Shown one piece after another: positions 8,844-16,895 of a stretch of 24,621 nt of DNA. A model generated the notes under the pieces. It worked only from the letters and a program-made list of their open reading frames with translations. It did no database searches and was not told the origin of the DNA. Within the stretch, counting starts at the first letter, position 1; every line of letters begins with the position of its first letter. A program made the translations under genes and the position numbers. Source of the DNA: Desulfobacca acetoxidans (lineage in GTDB: Bacteria; Desulfobacterota; Desulfobaccia; Desulfobaccales; 0-14-0-80-60-11); the NCBI GenBank assembly GCA_022736495.1, contig DZCR01000037.1:1-24621 (forward strand), given 5' to 3'.

Positions 8844-9470
8844 TCAGGTCAATTCATCCAGCAAGGAGGCCAAAAGGTCTTTAAAGGCGGCCAGGGCCCG
8901 GGCCCGGTGGCTGATCTGGTTTTTGACGGCCGGGCCCAGCTGGGCCATGGTGGCATTGTACTCCGGCACCCAGAAGACCGGGTCGTAGCCGAAGCCGTGG
9001 CCGCCCTGGGGGGCAAAAGCGATGACCCCCTCACACTCTCCGTGGGCCCGAAAGAGTCGGCCATCGGGCCAGGCCAGGGCGATTTCACAGACGAACCGGG
9101 CGGAACGTTTCTCCCAAGGAATGTCGCACATTTCTTCTAAAAGCTTACCCCAGTTATCGGCATCACGCGGCGGGTTGGGCGCGGTGCGGTCCTGGGCATA
9201 GCGGGCGGAGAAGATCCCGGGGGCGCCGCTTAACGCGTCCACCGCCAGGCCGGAGTCATCGGCCAGGGCCGGAAATCCGGTGAGCCGGGCCACGGCCTGG
9301 GCCTTGGTGGCGGCATTTTCCGCAAAGGTGGCCCCAACTTCTGGGATTTCGGGAATCTCCGGAAAATCGGCCAGGCTCAAGAGGGTTACCCCGGTATCCC
9401 GCAGGAGTTCCTTGAGCTCCCAGACCTTGCCGGGATTGCGGGTGGCCATCACCAGGGTAGGGGCAGGCAT
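8844..9470 (-). CDS. rdgB: XTP/dITP diphosphatase (RdgB/HAM1 family)
   Basis: Hydrolyses non-canonical purine triphosphates (dITP, XTP), keeping them out of nucleic acids. 208 residues. Motifs: LVMATRNPGKVWELKELL (substrate-binding TxNxxK), GATFAENAATKAQAVA, PALADDSGLAVDALSGAPGIFSARYA, GHGFGYDPVFW and the C-terminal SHRARALAAF. Residue and length agreement is full. Its ATG lies 22 bases inside the 3' end of rph, so the two are translationally coupled; the rph-rdgB pair is common in bacteria. Confidence 0.96.
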   Translation of the reverse strand: MPAPTLVMATRNPGKVWELKELLRDTGVTLLSLADFPEIPEIPEVGATFAENAATKAQAVARLTGFPALADDSGLAVDALSGAPGIFSARYAQDRTAPNPPRDADNWGKLLEEMCDIPWEKRSARFVCEIALAWPDGRLFRAHGECEGVIAFAPQGGHGFGYDPVFWVPEYNATMAQLGPAVKNQISHRARALAAFKDLLASLLDELT

Positions 9471-10186
9471 GGCGCCAAAACCTCTTCCTGGATGCGGCTG
9501 AGTTGTTTGATGCCCCCTTGAGCCAGCTCCACCATGCGGTTGAGTTGGGCCGCGGGAAACGACCCGCCCTCCCCGGTCAATTGCACCTCGATCAGGTTGC
9601 CGGTGCTCGTACCGACGAAATTGGCATCAACCTTAGCCTGGGAGTCCTCGTCGTAGTCCAGATCCAGGAGCAGCCTGGGCCCCACGAGCCCCACACTCAC
9701 CGCGGCCATCTGTTCTTTAAGGGGAGAGGCCTGCACCAGACCCCGGCGGCGCAAATCCTCCAGGGCCAGGCATAAGGCCACAAAGGCCCCGGTGATGCTG
9801 GCGGTACGGGTCCCGCCGTCCGCCTGGATGACGTCGCAGTCGATGGTGACGGTGCGGGGTCCCAGGGCCTGCAAATCCACCACGGCCCTGAGCGAGCGGC
9901 CGATGAGGCGCTGGATCTCCAGGGTGCGGCCCCCCACCCGGCCTTTAAGAGATTCCCGGTCTTGCCGGGGATGGGTAGCCCCGGGCAGCATGGCATACTC
10001 TCCCGTGACCCAACCGCCGCCGGAATGGATGCGGAAGGGCGGTACCTGTTCGGTTACGGTGGCGGCGCAGATAACCCGGGTGCGGCCCCAGGTGATGAGG
10101 CAGGAACCTGCGGCAAAATCCAGATACCCCGGAGTAATGGTGATCTCCCGGAGTTCATTATCGGCGCGAGCGTCGCTTCGCCGCAT
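9449..10186 (-). CDS. rph: Ribonuclease PH
   Basis: Phosphorolytic 3'-5' exoribonuclease that trims tRNA 3' ends. 245 residues, usual length. Motifs: ELREITITPGYLDFAAGSCLITWGRTRVICAATV, GGGWVTGEYAMLPGATHPR, GRVGGRTLEIQRLIGRSLRAVVD, the phosphate-site region TVTIDCDVIQADGGTRTASITGAFVAL, and NFVGTSTGNLIEVQLTGEGG. The ATG has AGGGGA about 7 bases upstream. It overlaps rdgB and follows the small 61-codon gene after a 148-base gap containing a purine-rich inverted repeat. Confidence 0.96.
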   Translation of the reverse strand: MRRSDARADNELREITITPGYLDFAAGSCLITWGRTRVICAATVTEQVPPFRIHSGGGWVTGEYAMLPGATHPRQDRESLKGRVGGRTLEIQRLIGRSLRAVVDLQALGPRTVTIDCDVIQADGGTRTASITGAFVALCLALEDLRRRGLVQASPLKEQMAAVSVGLVGPRLLLDLDYDEDSQAKVDANFVGTSTGNLIEVQLTGEGGSFPAAQLNRMVELAQGGIKQLSRIQEEVLAPCLPLPW

Positions 10187-10255
10187 GCTTTTTCCCCTGG
10201 TAAAAAATGCGTGGGCCGAACCCGTGCCTTTAACCGGCGGACCCTTTAACCAAAC

Positions 10256-10349
10256 GGGCGAAAAGGGGACAAGGGCAAGAGGGGAAAAGGTAAAAAAATC
10301 TCTTTTGTTTTAACCGTATTCGCCCTTTCTCCTCTTACCCTTTTTCCCC
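10256..10349. repeat. Imperfect polypurine/polypyrimidine inverted repeat
   Basis: A purine tract (GGGGACAAGGGCAAGAGGGG, continuing to about 10290) and a pyrimidine tract (about 10321-10349) are inverse complements over roughly 26 bases with a few mismatches, around a 32-base A/T-rich centre. The right arm encodes the last residues (GEKG) of the small upstream gene. On the minus strand a run of seven T lies within the centre. It could act as an attenuator or mRNA-stability element before rph, or be a copy of a dispersed repeat; a related tract lies at 12538-12563. Confidence 0.55.
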
Positions 10350-10520
10350 TTCTTTAAGAGATTGGCGCAAGGTGCCGATGACGAGGTTAAAGGTATCGGC
10401 AAAGGAAGCCGGGGAGACCCGTCCCACTTCGATGAATTTGACCACGATCTCCTTGGCCACCTTCAAAAGCAGTTCCTCCCGGGGAGTCAGGGGCGTGTGG
10501 GTTTCTTTGTCCCGGGCCAT
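10335..10520 (-). CDS. Small conserved-looking protein upstream of rph
   Basis: 61 residues beginning MARDKETHTPLTPREELLLK and continuing with a helical core (KEIVVKFIEVGRVSPASFADTFNLVIGTLRQSL). The ATG has a strong GGAGGAG 5-6 bases upstream on the minus strand, which argues for a real gene. Small proteins of this general form, with LTPxEELLLK...VEVGRxSPxxF, occur in Desulfobacterota as I recall, but I cannot name a function. It is probably cotranscribed with rph and rdgB. No membrane segment, signal peptide or cysteine is present. The last four codons lie in a purine repeat, so the C terminus may vary. Confidence 0.65.
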   Translation of the reverse strand: MARDKETHTPLTPREELLLKVAKEIVVKFIEVGRVSPASFADTFNLVIGTLRQSLKEGEKG

Positions 10521-10596
10521 GCATGCTCCTCCCGCGTGGGGTGATTTTTTGGTATAGTGGAACCGTGGGTAGTGCTAAGTTATAAGTTATCGATGG

Positions 10597-10616
10597 TTAG
10601 TAATACTGGTTACTAA
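10597..10616. repeat. Operator-like inverted repeat upstream of mutL
   Basis: TTAGTAA (10597-10603) and TTACTAA (10610-10616) form a perfect 7-bp inverted repeat around TACTGG, in the divergent region between the 61-codon gene and mutL. The site is A/T-rich, has no T tract, and is far from either start codon. It resembles a dimeric repressor operator, but no regulator is encoded nearby. Confidence 0.35.
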
Positions 10617-10770
10617 GCGCTGCCAACGCACAACCGGCAGCTAGACAAAGTTCCCCGCCGACCAGAAGAAGGCCAATTCAAATGGCCGGCGAGGCAGGTA
10701 AGAAGAACCGCAACAGCCCTCCTTCAGGCACATGATAAACCAGGGACACCCGCAAGGCAAGGGGGAATCC

Positions 10771-12519
10771 GTGACCCGCATCCATATCCTGGACCCCCAG
10801 GTGGCGGCCCGCATCGCGGCCGGGGAGGTCATTACCCGCCCCGCCGCGGCGGTCAAAGAGCTGGTGGAAAACGCTTTGGATGCCGGAGCCCGCACCATCA
10901 CCGTGACGGTGGAGGAAGGCGGCCGCAAGCTCATCCGGGTGGTGGACGACGGCTGCGGCATGAGCGCGGCGGAGGTGCCCTTAAGCCTGCAGCGCCACGC
11001 CACCAGCAAGCTCCAAGCAGAAACCGACCTGTTGGGCATTGCTACCCTGGGGTTCCGGGGCGAGGCCCTGCCATCCATCGCCACCGTGAGTCACCTCACC
11101 CTCATCAGCTGCCCACCGGGGGCCGTGGGCGGCTATCGGCTGGTGGCCCGGGCCGGGGAGATTATGGCGGCGTCCCCCTGGCCGGCGCCCTGCGGCACCC
11201 AAGTGGAGGTAGCGGAGCTCTTCTTCAACACCCCGGCCCGGCAGAAATTCCTCAAAAGTAAAGACTCGGAGCAGGCCCAGATCCTGGAAATCCTCCGCAG
11301 TCTCGCCCTGGGCTACCCCCAGGTGCACTTCACTCTGAGCACCGCAGCCCGGACCCTGCTGGCGGCCCCGGCCGCGGCCAACCTCACTGAACGCGTCGCC
11401 GCGGTCTTCGGCCCGGACCTCGCGGCCCATATGCTGCCCCTCTCCCTGGCTCAGGGGGCCTGGCAGGTCTCAGGGCTCGTGACGGAGCCGGATTTTACCC
11501 TGGCCAGCCGCCGCTTCCAGGTCTTGTTGGTCAACGGCCGGGTGGTCAAAGATATGGTTTTGGGGGCGGTCTTAAAAGAGGTCTATGCCGGGCTCCTCCC
11601 CCGGGGGCGGCATCCCGGGGCGGTGGTGCATCTGTCGGCCCCTCCCGAGGCCGTGGATGTCAATGTCCATCCAGCCAAAACCGAGATTCGCTTCCAAGAG
11701 CCCGGCAAAGTCTACCCGCTGCTCCTCACCGCTTTGCGCCAGGGGCTGGGGCCCCTGTATGGCGAGCGTCCTCCACCGCGGGTGAGCTGGCAGCCGGAGG
11801 CTGCCCCCCGGCTCATGGAGAGCACGCGTTTTGAGTTGTTTCCCCGGATGATGCCGGCGCCTGCTAGTGCTGGGCCGCCGCCGTTCACTTTCCCGGAGGG
11901 CGCCTGGGCCGCGACTCCTCAAGCCGCCTCGGCTCCCCGCACCTGGCGCTTTCAAGACCTTACTGTGTTGGGCACCCTGGCCCAGACTTATATTTTGGCT
12001 CAGGGACCGGACGGGCTTATCCTCATCGATCAACACGCGGCCCACGAACGCGTGCTCTATGAGGCCTTGAAGTCCCGGGGGGCAGACACTGCCAAACAGA
12101 GCCTGCTCTTTCCCCGGGTGGTGGAAGTGCCTGCGGCCCAGGCGGATTGGGTCAAAGAGCACCTGGAAGTTCTGGCTCAAACGGGGCTGGTGCTTGAGCA
12201 CTTTGGGGGGGCCAGCTTTGTGATCACTGCGGCGCCGGCTTGCTTGGCCAACGCCGACCTGGAAGCGGTGGTAGCCGAGGCGGTGGAAAGCTTGGCCCCT
12301 TTGAAAAGCGGCGCCCGCCCCCAGGAAGTCAGGGAGCAGGCCCTCCAGTTCATGGCCTGTAAAGGCGCGGTCAAGGCCGGGGAAACCCTGGCCCCGGAGG
12401 CTATTCAGGCTTTATTGGCGCAACTGGATGACCTGGCCGTCTCCTCCCACTGCCCCCACGGACGGCCCTTGTGGCGGCTTATGAGTTACCACGATATCCA
12501 ACAGAGCTTTCGCCGGTGA
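10771..12519 (+). CDS. mutL: DNA mismatch repair protein MutL, endonuclease type
   Basis: Mismatch-repair ATPase that couples MutS recognition to strand incision. The N-terminal GHKL ATPase (about 1-330) shows RIAAGEVITRPAAAVKELVENALDAGA (E30, N34), DDGCGM (59-64) and LGFRGEALPS (93-102). A linker of low similarity (about 335-385) precedes the C-terminal dimerisation domain. That domain carries the metal-binding DQHA-x2-E-x4-E motif from D420 (DQHAAHERVLYE), a CKGAVKAGE segment with C530, and CPHGRP from C561. These residues mark nicking MutL, as expected where MutH is absent. The GTG at 10771 is preceded by GGGGGAA with good spacing and starts the family sequence at once; the ATG at 10732 would add 13 unsupported residues and lacks a good site. 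miaA follows 86 bases on, the classical mutL-miaA order. Confidence 0.96.
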   Translation: MTRIHILDPQVAARIAAGEVITRPAAAVKELVENALDAGARTITVTVEEGGRKLIRVVDDGCGMSAAEVPLSLQRHATSKLQAETDLLGIATLGFRGEALPSIATVSHLTLISCPPGAVGGYRLVARAGEIMAASPWPAPCGTQVEVAELFFNTPARQKFLKSKDSEQAQILEILRSLALGYPQVHFTLSTAARTLLAAPAAANLTERVAAVFGPDLAAHMLPLSLAQGAWQVSGLVTEPDFTLASRRFQVLLVNGRVVKDMVLGAVLKEVYAGLLPRGRHPGAVVHLSAPPEAVDVNVHPAKTEIRFQEPGKVYPLLLTALRQGLGPLYGERPPPRVSWQPEAAPRLMESTRFELFPRMMPAPASAGPPPFTFPEGAWAATPQAASAPRTWRFQDLTVLGTLAQTYILAQGPDGLILIDQHAAHERVLYEALKSRGADTAKQSLLFPRVVEVPAAQADWVKEHLEVLAQTGLVLEHFGGASFVITAAPACLANADLEAVVAEAVESLAPLKSGARPQEVREQALQFMACKGAVKAGETLAPEAIQALLAQLDDLAVSSHCPHGRPLWRLMSYHDIQQSFRR

Positions 12520-12537
12520 AAGACTGGGGGCGTCTCA

Positions 12538-12563
12538 TTTCTTTCCCTTTCCCCTTTTCCCCC
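12538..12563. repeat. Polypyrimidine tract between mutL and miaA
   Basis: An uninterrupted run of about 26 pyrimidines on plus, made of alternating T and C blocks (core CTTTCCCTTTCCCCTTTTCC), fills part of the 86-base mutL-miaA gap. Its complement resembles the arms of the repeat at 10256-10349, so both may belong to one dispersed low-complexity family. It is unlikely to be a simple terminator because it has no complementary arm here. Confidence 0.5.
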
Positions 12564-12605
12564 AGGGTTATTGCGGGAGAAAGCTTAAGCCACCATAATC
12601 GCTGA

Positions 12606-13544
12606 ATGGAAATTACCACGGCCCACAATATAGACAAGCTCCGGGTGGCGGCCCTGGTGGGCCCCACCGCAGTGGGTAAGACCGCAGTGGCGCTCGCCCT
12701 GGCGCAAAAAATCGGGGCCGAGATCGTCAATGCCGACTCCCTCCAGATTTATCGGGAACTGGACATCGGCACCGCCAAGCCTACCAGAGAAGAGAGGGCC
12801 GCAGTGGCCCACCACCTCATCGACGCGGCGGACCCGCCGGAGCCCTATGACGCGGCCCGTTACTGCCGGGAGGGGCGAGCGGTCCTGGCGGATTTGCAAC
12901 GGCGCCGGGTGGCGCCGTTGGTGGTGGGTGGCACCGGGCTGTATCTCAGGGCTTTGCTTTCCGGTCTTTTTGTCGAGGGCGAACCTGCGGCGGGGGTCAG
13001 GGCGCGGCTCCGGGGGGAGTTGCAGGTCCTGGGGCTGCCCGCCCTCTATCAGCGTCTCTTTTACCTGGACCCGGCCACGGCTGACCGGCTCCATCCTAAC
13101 GACACCTACCGGATTATCCGAGCCCTGGAAGTCATGGAAGCCACCGGCAAGCCTTTATCTGAGTTCATCAACGCCCACCGCTTTCAGGACGCGCCTTATA
13201 AGGTGCTGAAGCTGGGCCTGGCGCTCCCCCGGGAGGAGCTCTATCAGCGCATCGAGACCCGGGTGGAGGCTATGCTGGCGGCGGGGTGGCTGGAGGAGGT
13301 GCGAGGCCTCTTGGACCGTTACCCGCCGGACTTAAAGCCCCTTAAGGCCCTGGGCTATCGCCACCTCATCAACTTCCTCACGGGCCGCTGGAGTTGGGAA
13401 GAGGCCCTCACTTTGCTGGCTCGGGACACCCGCCGCTACGCCAAACGCCAGCTCACCTGGTTTTCATCGGATTCGGAGATCAGGTGGTTCCACCCCGCCC
13501 AGGTGGAGGAGATGGCTGCGGCGCTGGCCGAGTTCTTCGCGTAA
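12606..13544 (+). CDS. miaA: tRNA dimethylallyltransferase
   Basis: Adds a dimethylallyl group to A37 of tRNAs that read codons starting with U. 312 residues, normal length. P-loop GPTAVGKT (19-26), then IVNADSLQIYRELDIGTAKPT (family D-S-x-Q-x-Y and GTAKP), HHLIDAADPPEPYDAARY, PLVVGGTGLYLRALL, and the C-terminal ALGYRHLINFLTGRWSWEEAL and RDTRRYAKRQLTWF. The ATG at 12606 lacks a strong ribosome binding site; the family sequence begins about 12 residues in, so a start a few codons later (GTG at 12645) is possible. It sits behind mutL, probably in the same transcript. Confidence 0.96.
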   Translation: MEITTAHNIDKLRVAALVGPTAVGKTAVALALAQKIGAEIVNADSLQIYRELDIGTAKPTREERAAVAHHLIDAADPPEPYDAARYCREGRAVLADLQRRRVAPLVVGGTGLYLRALLSGLFVEGEPAAGVRARLRGELQVLGLPALYQRLFYLDPATADRLHPNDTYRIIRALEVMEATGKPLSEFINAHRFQDAPYKVLKLGLALPREELYQRIETRVEAMLAAGWLEEVRGLLDRYPPDLKPLKALGYRHLINFLTGRWSWEEALTLLARDTRRYAKRQLTWFSSDSEIRWFHPAQVEEMAAALAEFFA

Positions 13545-13655
13545 GACGCAAAGCTTCCGGATCCTCAGCCGCAGGGTCACGACGCACCAGAAACCGCTTG
13601 CGCTGCCCTTCCTGAAAGCCCGGCCCCTGGCTAAAATCTCGTTAAGAAATCCTAG

Positions 13656-13697
13656 TTGACAATTATGCAACAGTTATGCAAAAGTCATGCAACAGTA
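13656..13697 (+). promoter_or_regulatory. TTGACA plus three tandem 11-bp repeats upstream of fdh
   Basis: TTGACA (13656-13661) is followed by three adjacent copies of an 11-base unit: ATGCAACAGTT (13665-13675), ATGCAAAAGTC (13676-13686) and ATGCAACAGTA (13687-13697). Seven of the first nine bases plus the terminal AG are constant. No -10 hexamer stands 16-18 bases from TTGACA. The 11-base period places each copy on the same face of the helix, as expected for direct-repeat binding by a regulator. The site lies about 120 bases before fdhA. Confidence 0.55.
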
Positions 13698-13714
13698 TTT
13701 AGTCACAAAATCTG

Positions 13715-13725
13715 AAGGAGGTGAT
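13715..13725 (+). promoter_or_regulatory. Perfect Shine-Dalgarno sequence with no matching start codon
   Basis: AAGGAGGTGAT is an 11-base match to the complement of the canonical 16S rRNA 3' end, yet no ATG, GTG or TTG with a good following frame lies 5-10 bases downstream. The overlapping GTG (13721) opens a 31-codon frame ending TAA at 13814-13816, three bases before fdhA, but has no spacing to the site. It may serve a leader peptide, a ribosome standby site, or be fortuitous. Confidence 0.4.
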
Positions 13726-13819
13726 AGCGCTCAGGCTAAAATTTGGAAACTTATTCTCATTAATTTTCCTAAAATCTCCCAATGCATTCCTCAACTCCAC
13801 ACCCAAGGCGAGGTAAGAA

Positions 13820-16800
13820 ATGGGCATCACGCGCAGAACATTTATCAAGGGTTTGGGGAGCGGGATCACGGCTTTAGGCCTCTCGGACGTTATCTTCTCG
13901 CGCTCCGGATGGGCCGGTGCGGTGCATCCTGTCAAGACCAAGGACACCCAAGTCACTACTTCCATCTGCCCCTATTGCGGCGTAGGCTGCGGTCTTATCG
14001 CCAACACCAAGGGGGGTAAACTCATCAACGTCGAGGGCGACCCCGATCATCCCATCAACCAGGGGTCCCTGTGCAGTAAGGGCCAGGCGGTCTTCGAGGT
14101 GGTTACCAGCCCCCGGCGCCTCAAAAAGGTGCATTACCGGGCCCCGGGCAGCGACCACTGGGAGGAGAAGCCCCTGGACTGGGCCATACAGACCCTGGCC
14201 CAGCGCGTCAAAGCCACCCGGGACAGGGCCTTCACCGCCAAGTCGGCCACCGGCGTGCCGGTGAACCGCACCGAAGCCCTGGCTTCCATCGGCGGGGCCT
14301 CGCTCAACAACGAAGAGTGCTACCTCATCAGCAAACTGATGCGGTCTCTGGGCATCGTTTATCTGGAGCACCAGGCCCGGCTCTGACACTCCTCCACGGT
14401 GGCCTCGTTGGGGCCCACCTTCGGCCGGGGCGCCATGACCAATCACTGGAACGATTTCGCCAACAGTGACTGCGTCATGATCGTCGGCTGCAACCCTGCG
14501 GAAAACCATCCCATCAGTTTCAAATGGATCACCAAGGCCATGGACAAGGGGGCCAAACTCATTGTCATTGATCCTCGCTTCACCCGTTCGGCGGCCAAGG
14601 CCGACCTCTACGTGCGCCTGCGGCCCGGCACCGACATCGCCCTGATGGGGGGACTCATCAACTATATTATAGAGAATAACCTGTATCATAAAGATTATGT
14701 CGCCAATTATACCAATGCCGCCTTTCTGGTGAATAAAGACTTTGCCTTTCATGACGGCCTCTTTTCCGGTTTTGACCAGGGGAAGCGGGCCTACGATCCG
14801 GCTACCTGGAGTTATGAACTGGACGCGGAAAAAAAGCCGGTCACCGATCCCACCCTGACCAACCCCCGGTGCGTCTTCCAACTCATGAAAACCTTCTATT
14901 CCCGCTACACCCCGGAAATGGTCACTGCAGTCACCGGGGTGCCCAAGGAGCAGTTGCTGGAGTTGGCCACCGTCTACAGCGCCACCGGGCAACCGGGCAA
15001 GGCCGGCGCCCTGCTCTATGCCATGGGGGGCACCCAGCACACCACCGGGGTCCAGATCATCCGCGGCTACACTATCCTGCAGCAGTTGCTGGGCAACATG
15101 GGCATGCCCGGCGGCGGCATCAACGCCCTCAGGGGCGAAAACAACGTCCAGGGCTCCACGGACATGGCGTTGTTGTTCCATATCGTTCCGGGCTACATGG
15201 CCATTCCCAACGAAGCCGCGCATCCGACGCTGAAGGACTATCTGGACAAGGAAACCCCCAAGGCCGGTTTTTGGATCAACAAGCCTAAGTTTTTTGTCAG
15301 TTTGCTGAAGGCATTCTGGGGGGACGCGGCCACTACTGCGAACCAGTTCGCCTATGACTACCTGCCCAAGATCGGCAAAGGCTATGAAGGTTCGGGCTAT
15401 TCCTGGATGCCTCTGTTCGAGACCATGGCCCACGGTTCCATCAAGGGGATGTTGATCTGGGGCATGAACCCGGCCGTGTCTTCGGCCAACCTCAATCAGA
15501 CTTACTCGGCTTTGGATAAGCTGGACTGGCTGGCGGCCTTCGACCTCTGGGAGACTGACACTTCGGTGTTTTGGAAACGCCCTGGGGCCAAGCCGCAGGA
15601 TATCAAGACCGAGGTCTTTCTCTTCCCCGCAGCCGACTCCATGGAGAAGGAAGGCAGCGTCAGCAACAGCGGCCGCTGGATCCAGTGGCGCTACCAGGCG
15701 GTAAAGCCGCACGGGGACGCCCAGAGCGACTTGTGGTACGCCAACCGGCTGGGGCTGGAGCTGCAGAAGCTCTATAAAGAAGACCCCAAAGCAGTTTTTC
15801 CGGCCCCCATCGTCAACCTCAACTGGAACTATGGGGCTGACCCCGACGTCCACCTGGTGGCCAAGGAGATCAACGGCTACACCGTGGGGGACAAAAAGCA
15901 GCTCCTCAACTTCCTGGGCTGTAAGGATGACGGCTCCACCGCCAGCGGGTGCTGGATCTACTCCGGCTACTACCCCGGCCCGGACAAGAAGGACAACAAG
16001 GCCGCGGCCCGGGGTAAGAAGGACCCCAGCGGGTTGGGGCTTTATCCCGGCTGGGCCTTTGCCTGGCCGGTGAACCGGCGGATCATTTACAACCGCTGTT
16101 CCCTGGACCCCCAGGGCGTACCCTGGAGCAAGGACAAGGCCCTGTTTGCCTGGGACCCTGCCACCAAAACCTGGACCAAGCTTGACGTGCCGGATTTCGG
16201 CTGGATCAACCCCAAGACCAAGGAACAGGTTCCGCCGGAGGTGTCGGCCAAGACCCCCTTTATTATGTTGCCCGAAGGCAAGAGCCGGCTCTTTGTGCCC
16301 GGCGGCCTCTGCAAAGAAGGCCCCTTCCCGGAGCATTACGAGGCCCTGGAATGCCCTTTTGTGAACCCCATGTCGGCCCAGCAGTCCAACCCGGCGATCA
16401 AGATCTGGAAATCGGAAATGGATAAAGTGGCCCAGATCTGCGATCCGAAATATCCCGTCATCGCCACCACCTTTCGGGTGACGGAGCATTGGCAGGCCGG
16501 GACTATGACCCGGAACCTGGCCTGGCAGGCGGAGATGGTCCCCGAGATGTTCGTGGAGATCAGCCCGACACTCGCCAAGGCCCGGGGCATCAAGGCGGGG
16601 GATTGGGTCAAGGTCTCCAGCGTCCGGGGTGAGGTCAGGGCCCGGGCCAATATCACCCACCGGGTGGCCCCGTTTACCTGCGGCAAGCCCCCTGCGGTCA
16701 ATACTGTAGAGATGGTGGCCCTGCCCTGGCATTTCGGGTTTGCGGGTCTCATCACCGGCGGCCCCAACCCTAAAGAAAATTACGCCGTCAACCAACTGTC

Positions 16801-16873
16801 TCCCATGGTGGGGGATGCCAACACCATGATCCCGGAATACAAGGTATTTCTGGTGGAGGTCCAGAAGGTCTAA
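13820..16873 (+). CDS. fdhA: Formate dehydrogenase catalytic subunit, selenocysteine-containing, Tat-exported
   Basis: Oxidises formate to CO2 (or reduces CO2) at a molybdo- or tungsto-bis(pyranopterin) centre; likely periplasmic, passing electrons to FdhB. 1017 residues when the TGA at 14384-14386 is read as Sec189. The reading frame is unbroken either side, and the flanking HQARL-Sec-HSSTVASLGPTFGRGAMTNHW is the FdnG-type active-site signature with the neighbouring catalytic His190. The N terminus has a twin-arginine signal (TRRTFIKG, residues 4-11) and cleavage near residue 34. The [4Fe-4S] ligands are C50, C53, C57 and C85 (CPYCGVGC...LCSKG). The molybdopterin domains and a C-terminal dinucleotide-binding-like domain (about 880-1010) follow. 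GAGG lies 6 bases before the ATG. It is first in the fdhAB-membrane-subunit operon. Two shorter open frames, 13820-14386 and 14399-16873, are one gene, not a frameshift. Confidence 0.96.
14384..14419 (+). promoter_or_regulatory. Sec codon and bacterial SECIS-like hairpin in fdhA
   Basis: UGA (14384-14386) is followed 11 bases later by a hairpin: GGTGGCC (14398-14404), loop TCGTTG (14405-14410) and GGGCCCACC (14411-14419), with one bulged C. The apical loop lies about 22-27 bases from the UGA, the distance known for SelB-binding bacterial SECIS elements such as those of E. coli fdhF and fdnG. selA, selB and tRNA-Sec are not in the window. Confidence 0.8.
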
Positions 16874-16895
16874 TGGAGGCCACAAGGAGACTGCC

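Noticed and set aside
14384..14398. Apparent stop splitting fdhA, suggesting a pseudogene or two genes
   Set aside because: The TGA sits at the known selenocysteine position, the frame continues without shift, the motifs on both sides join perfectly and a SECIS-like hairpin follows.
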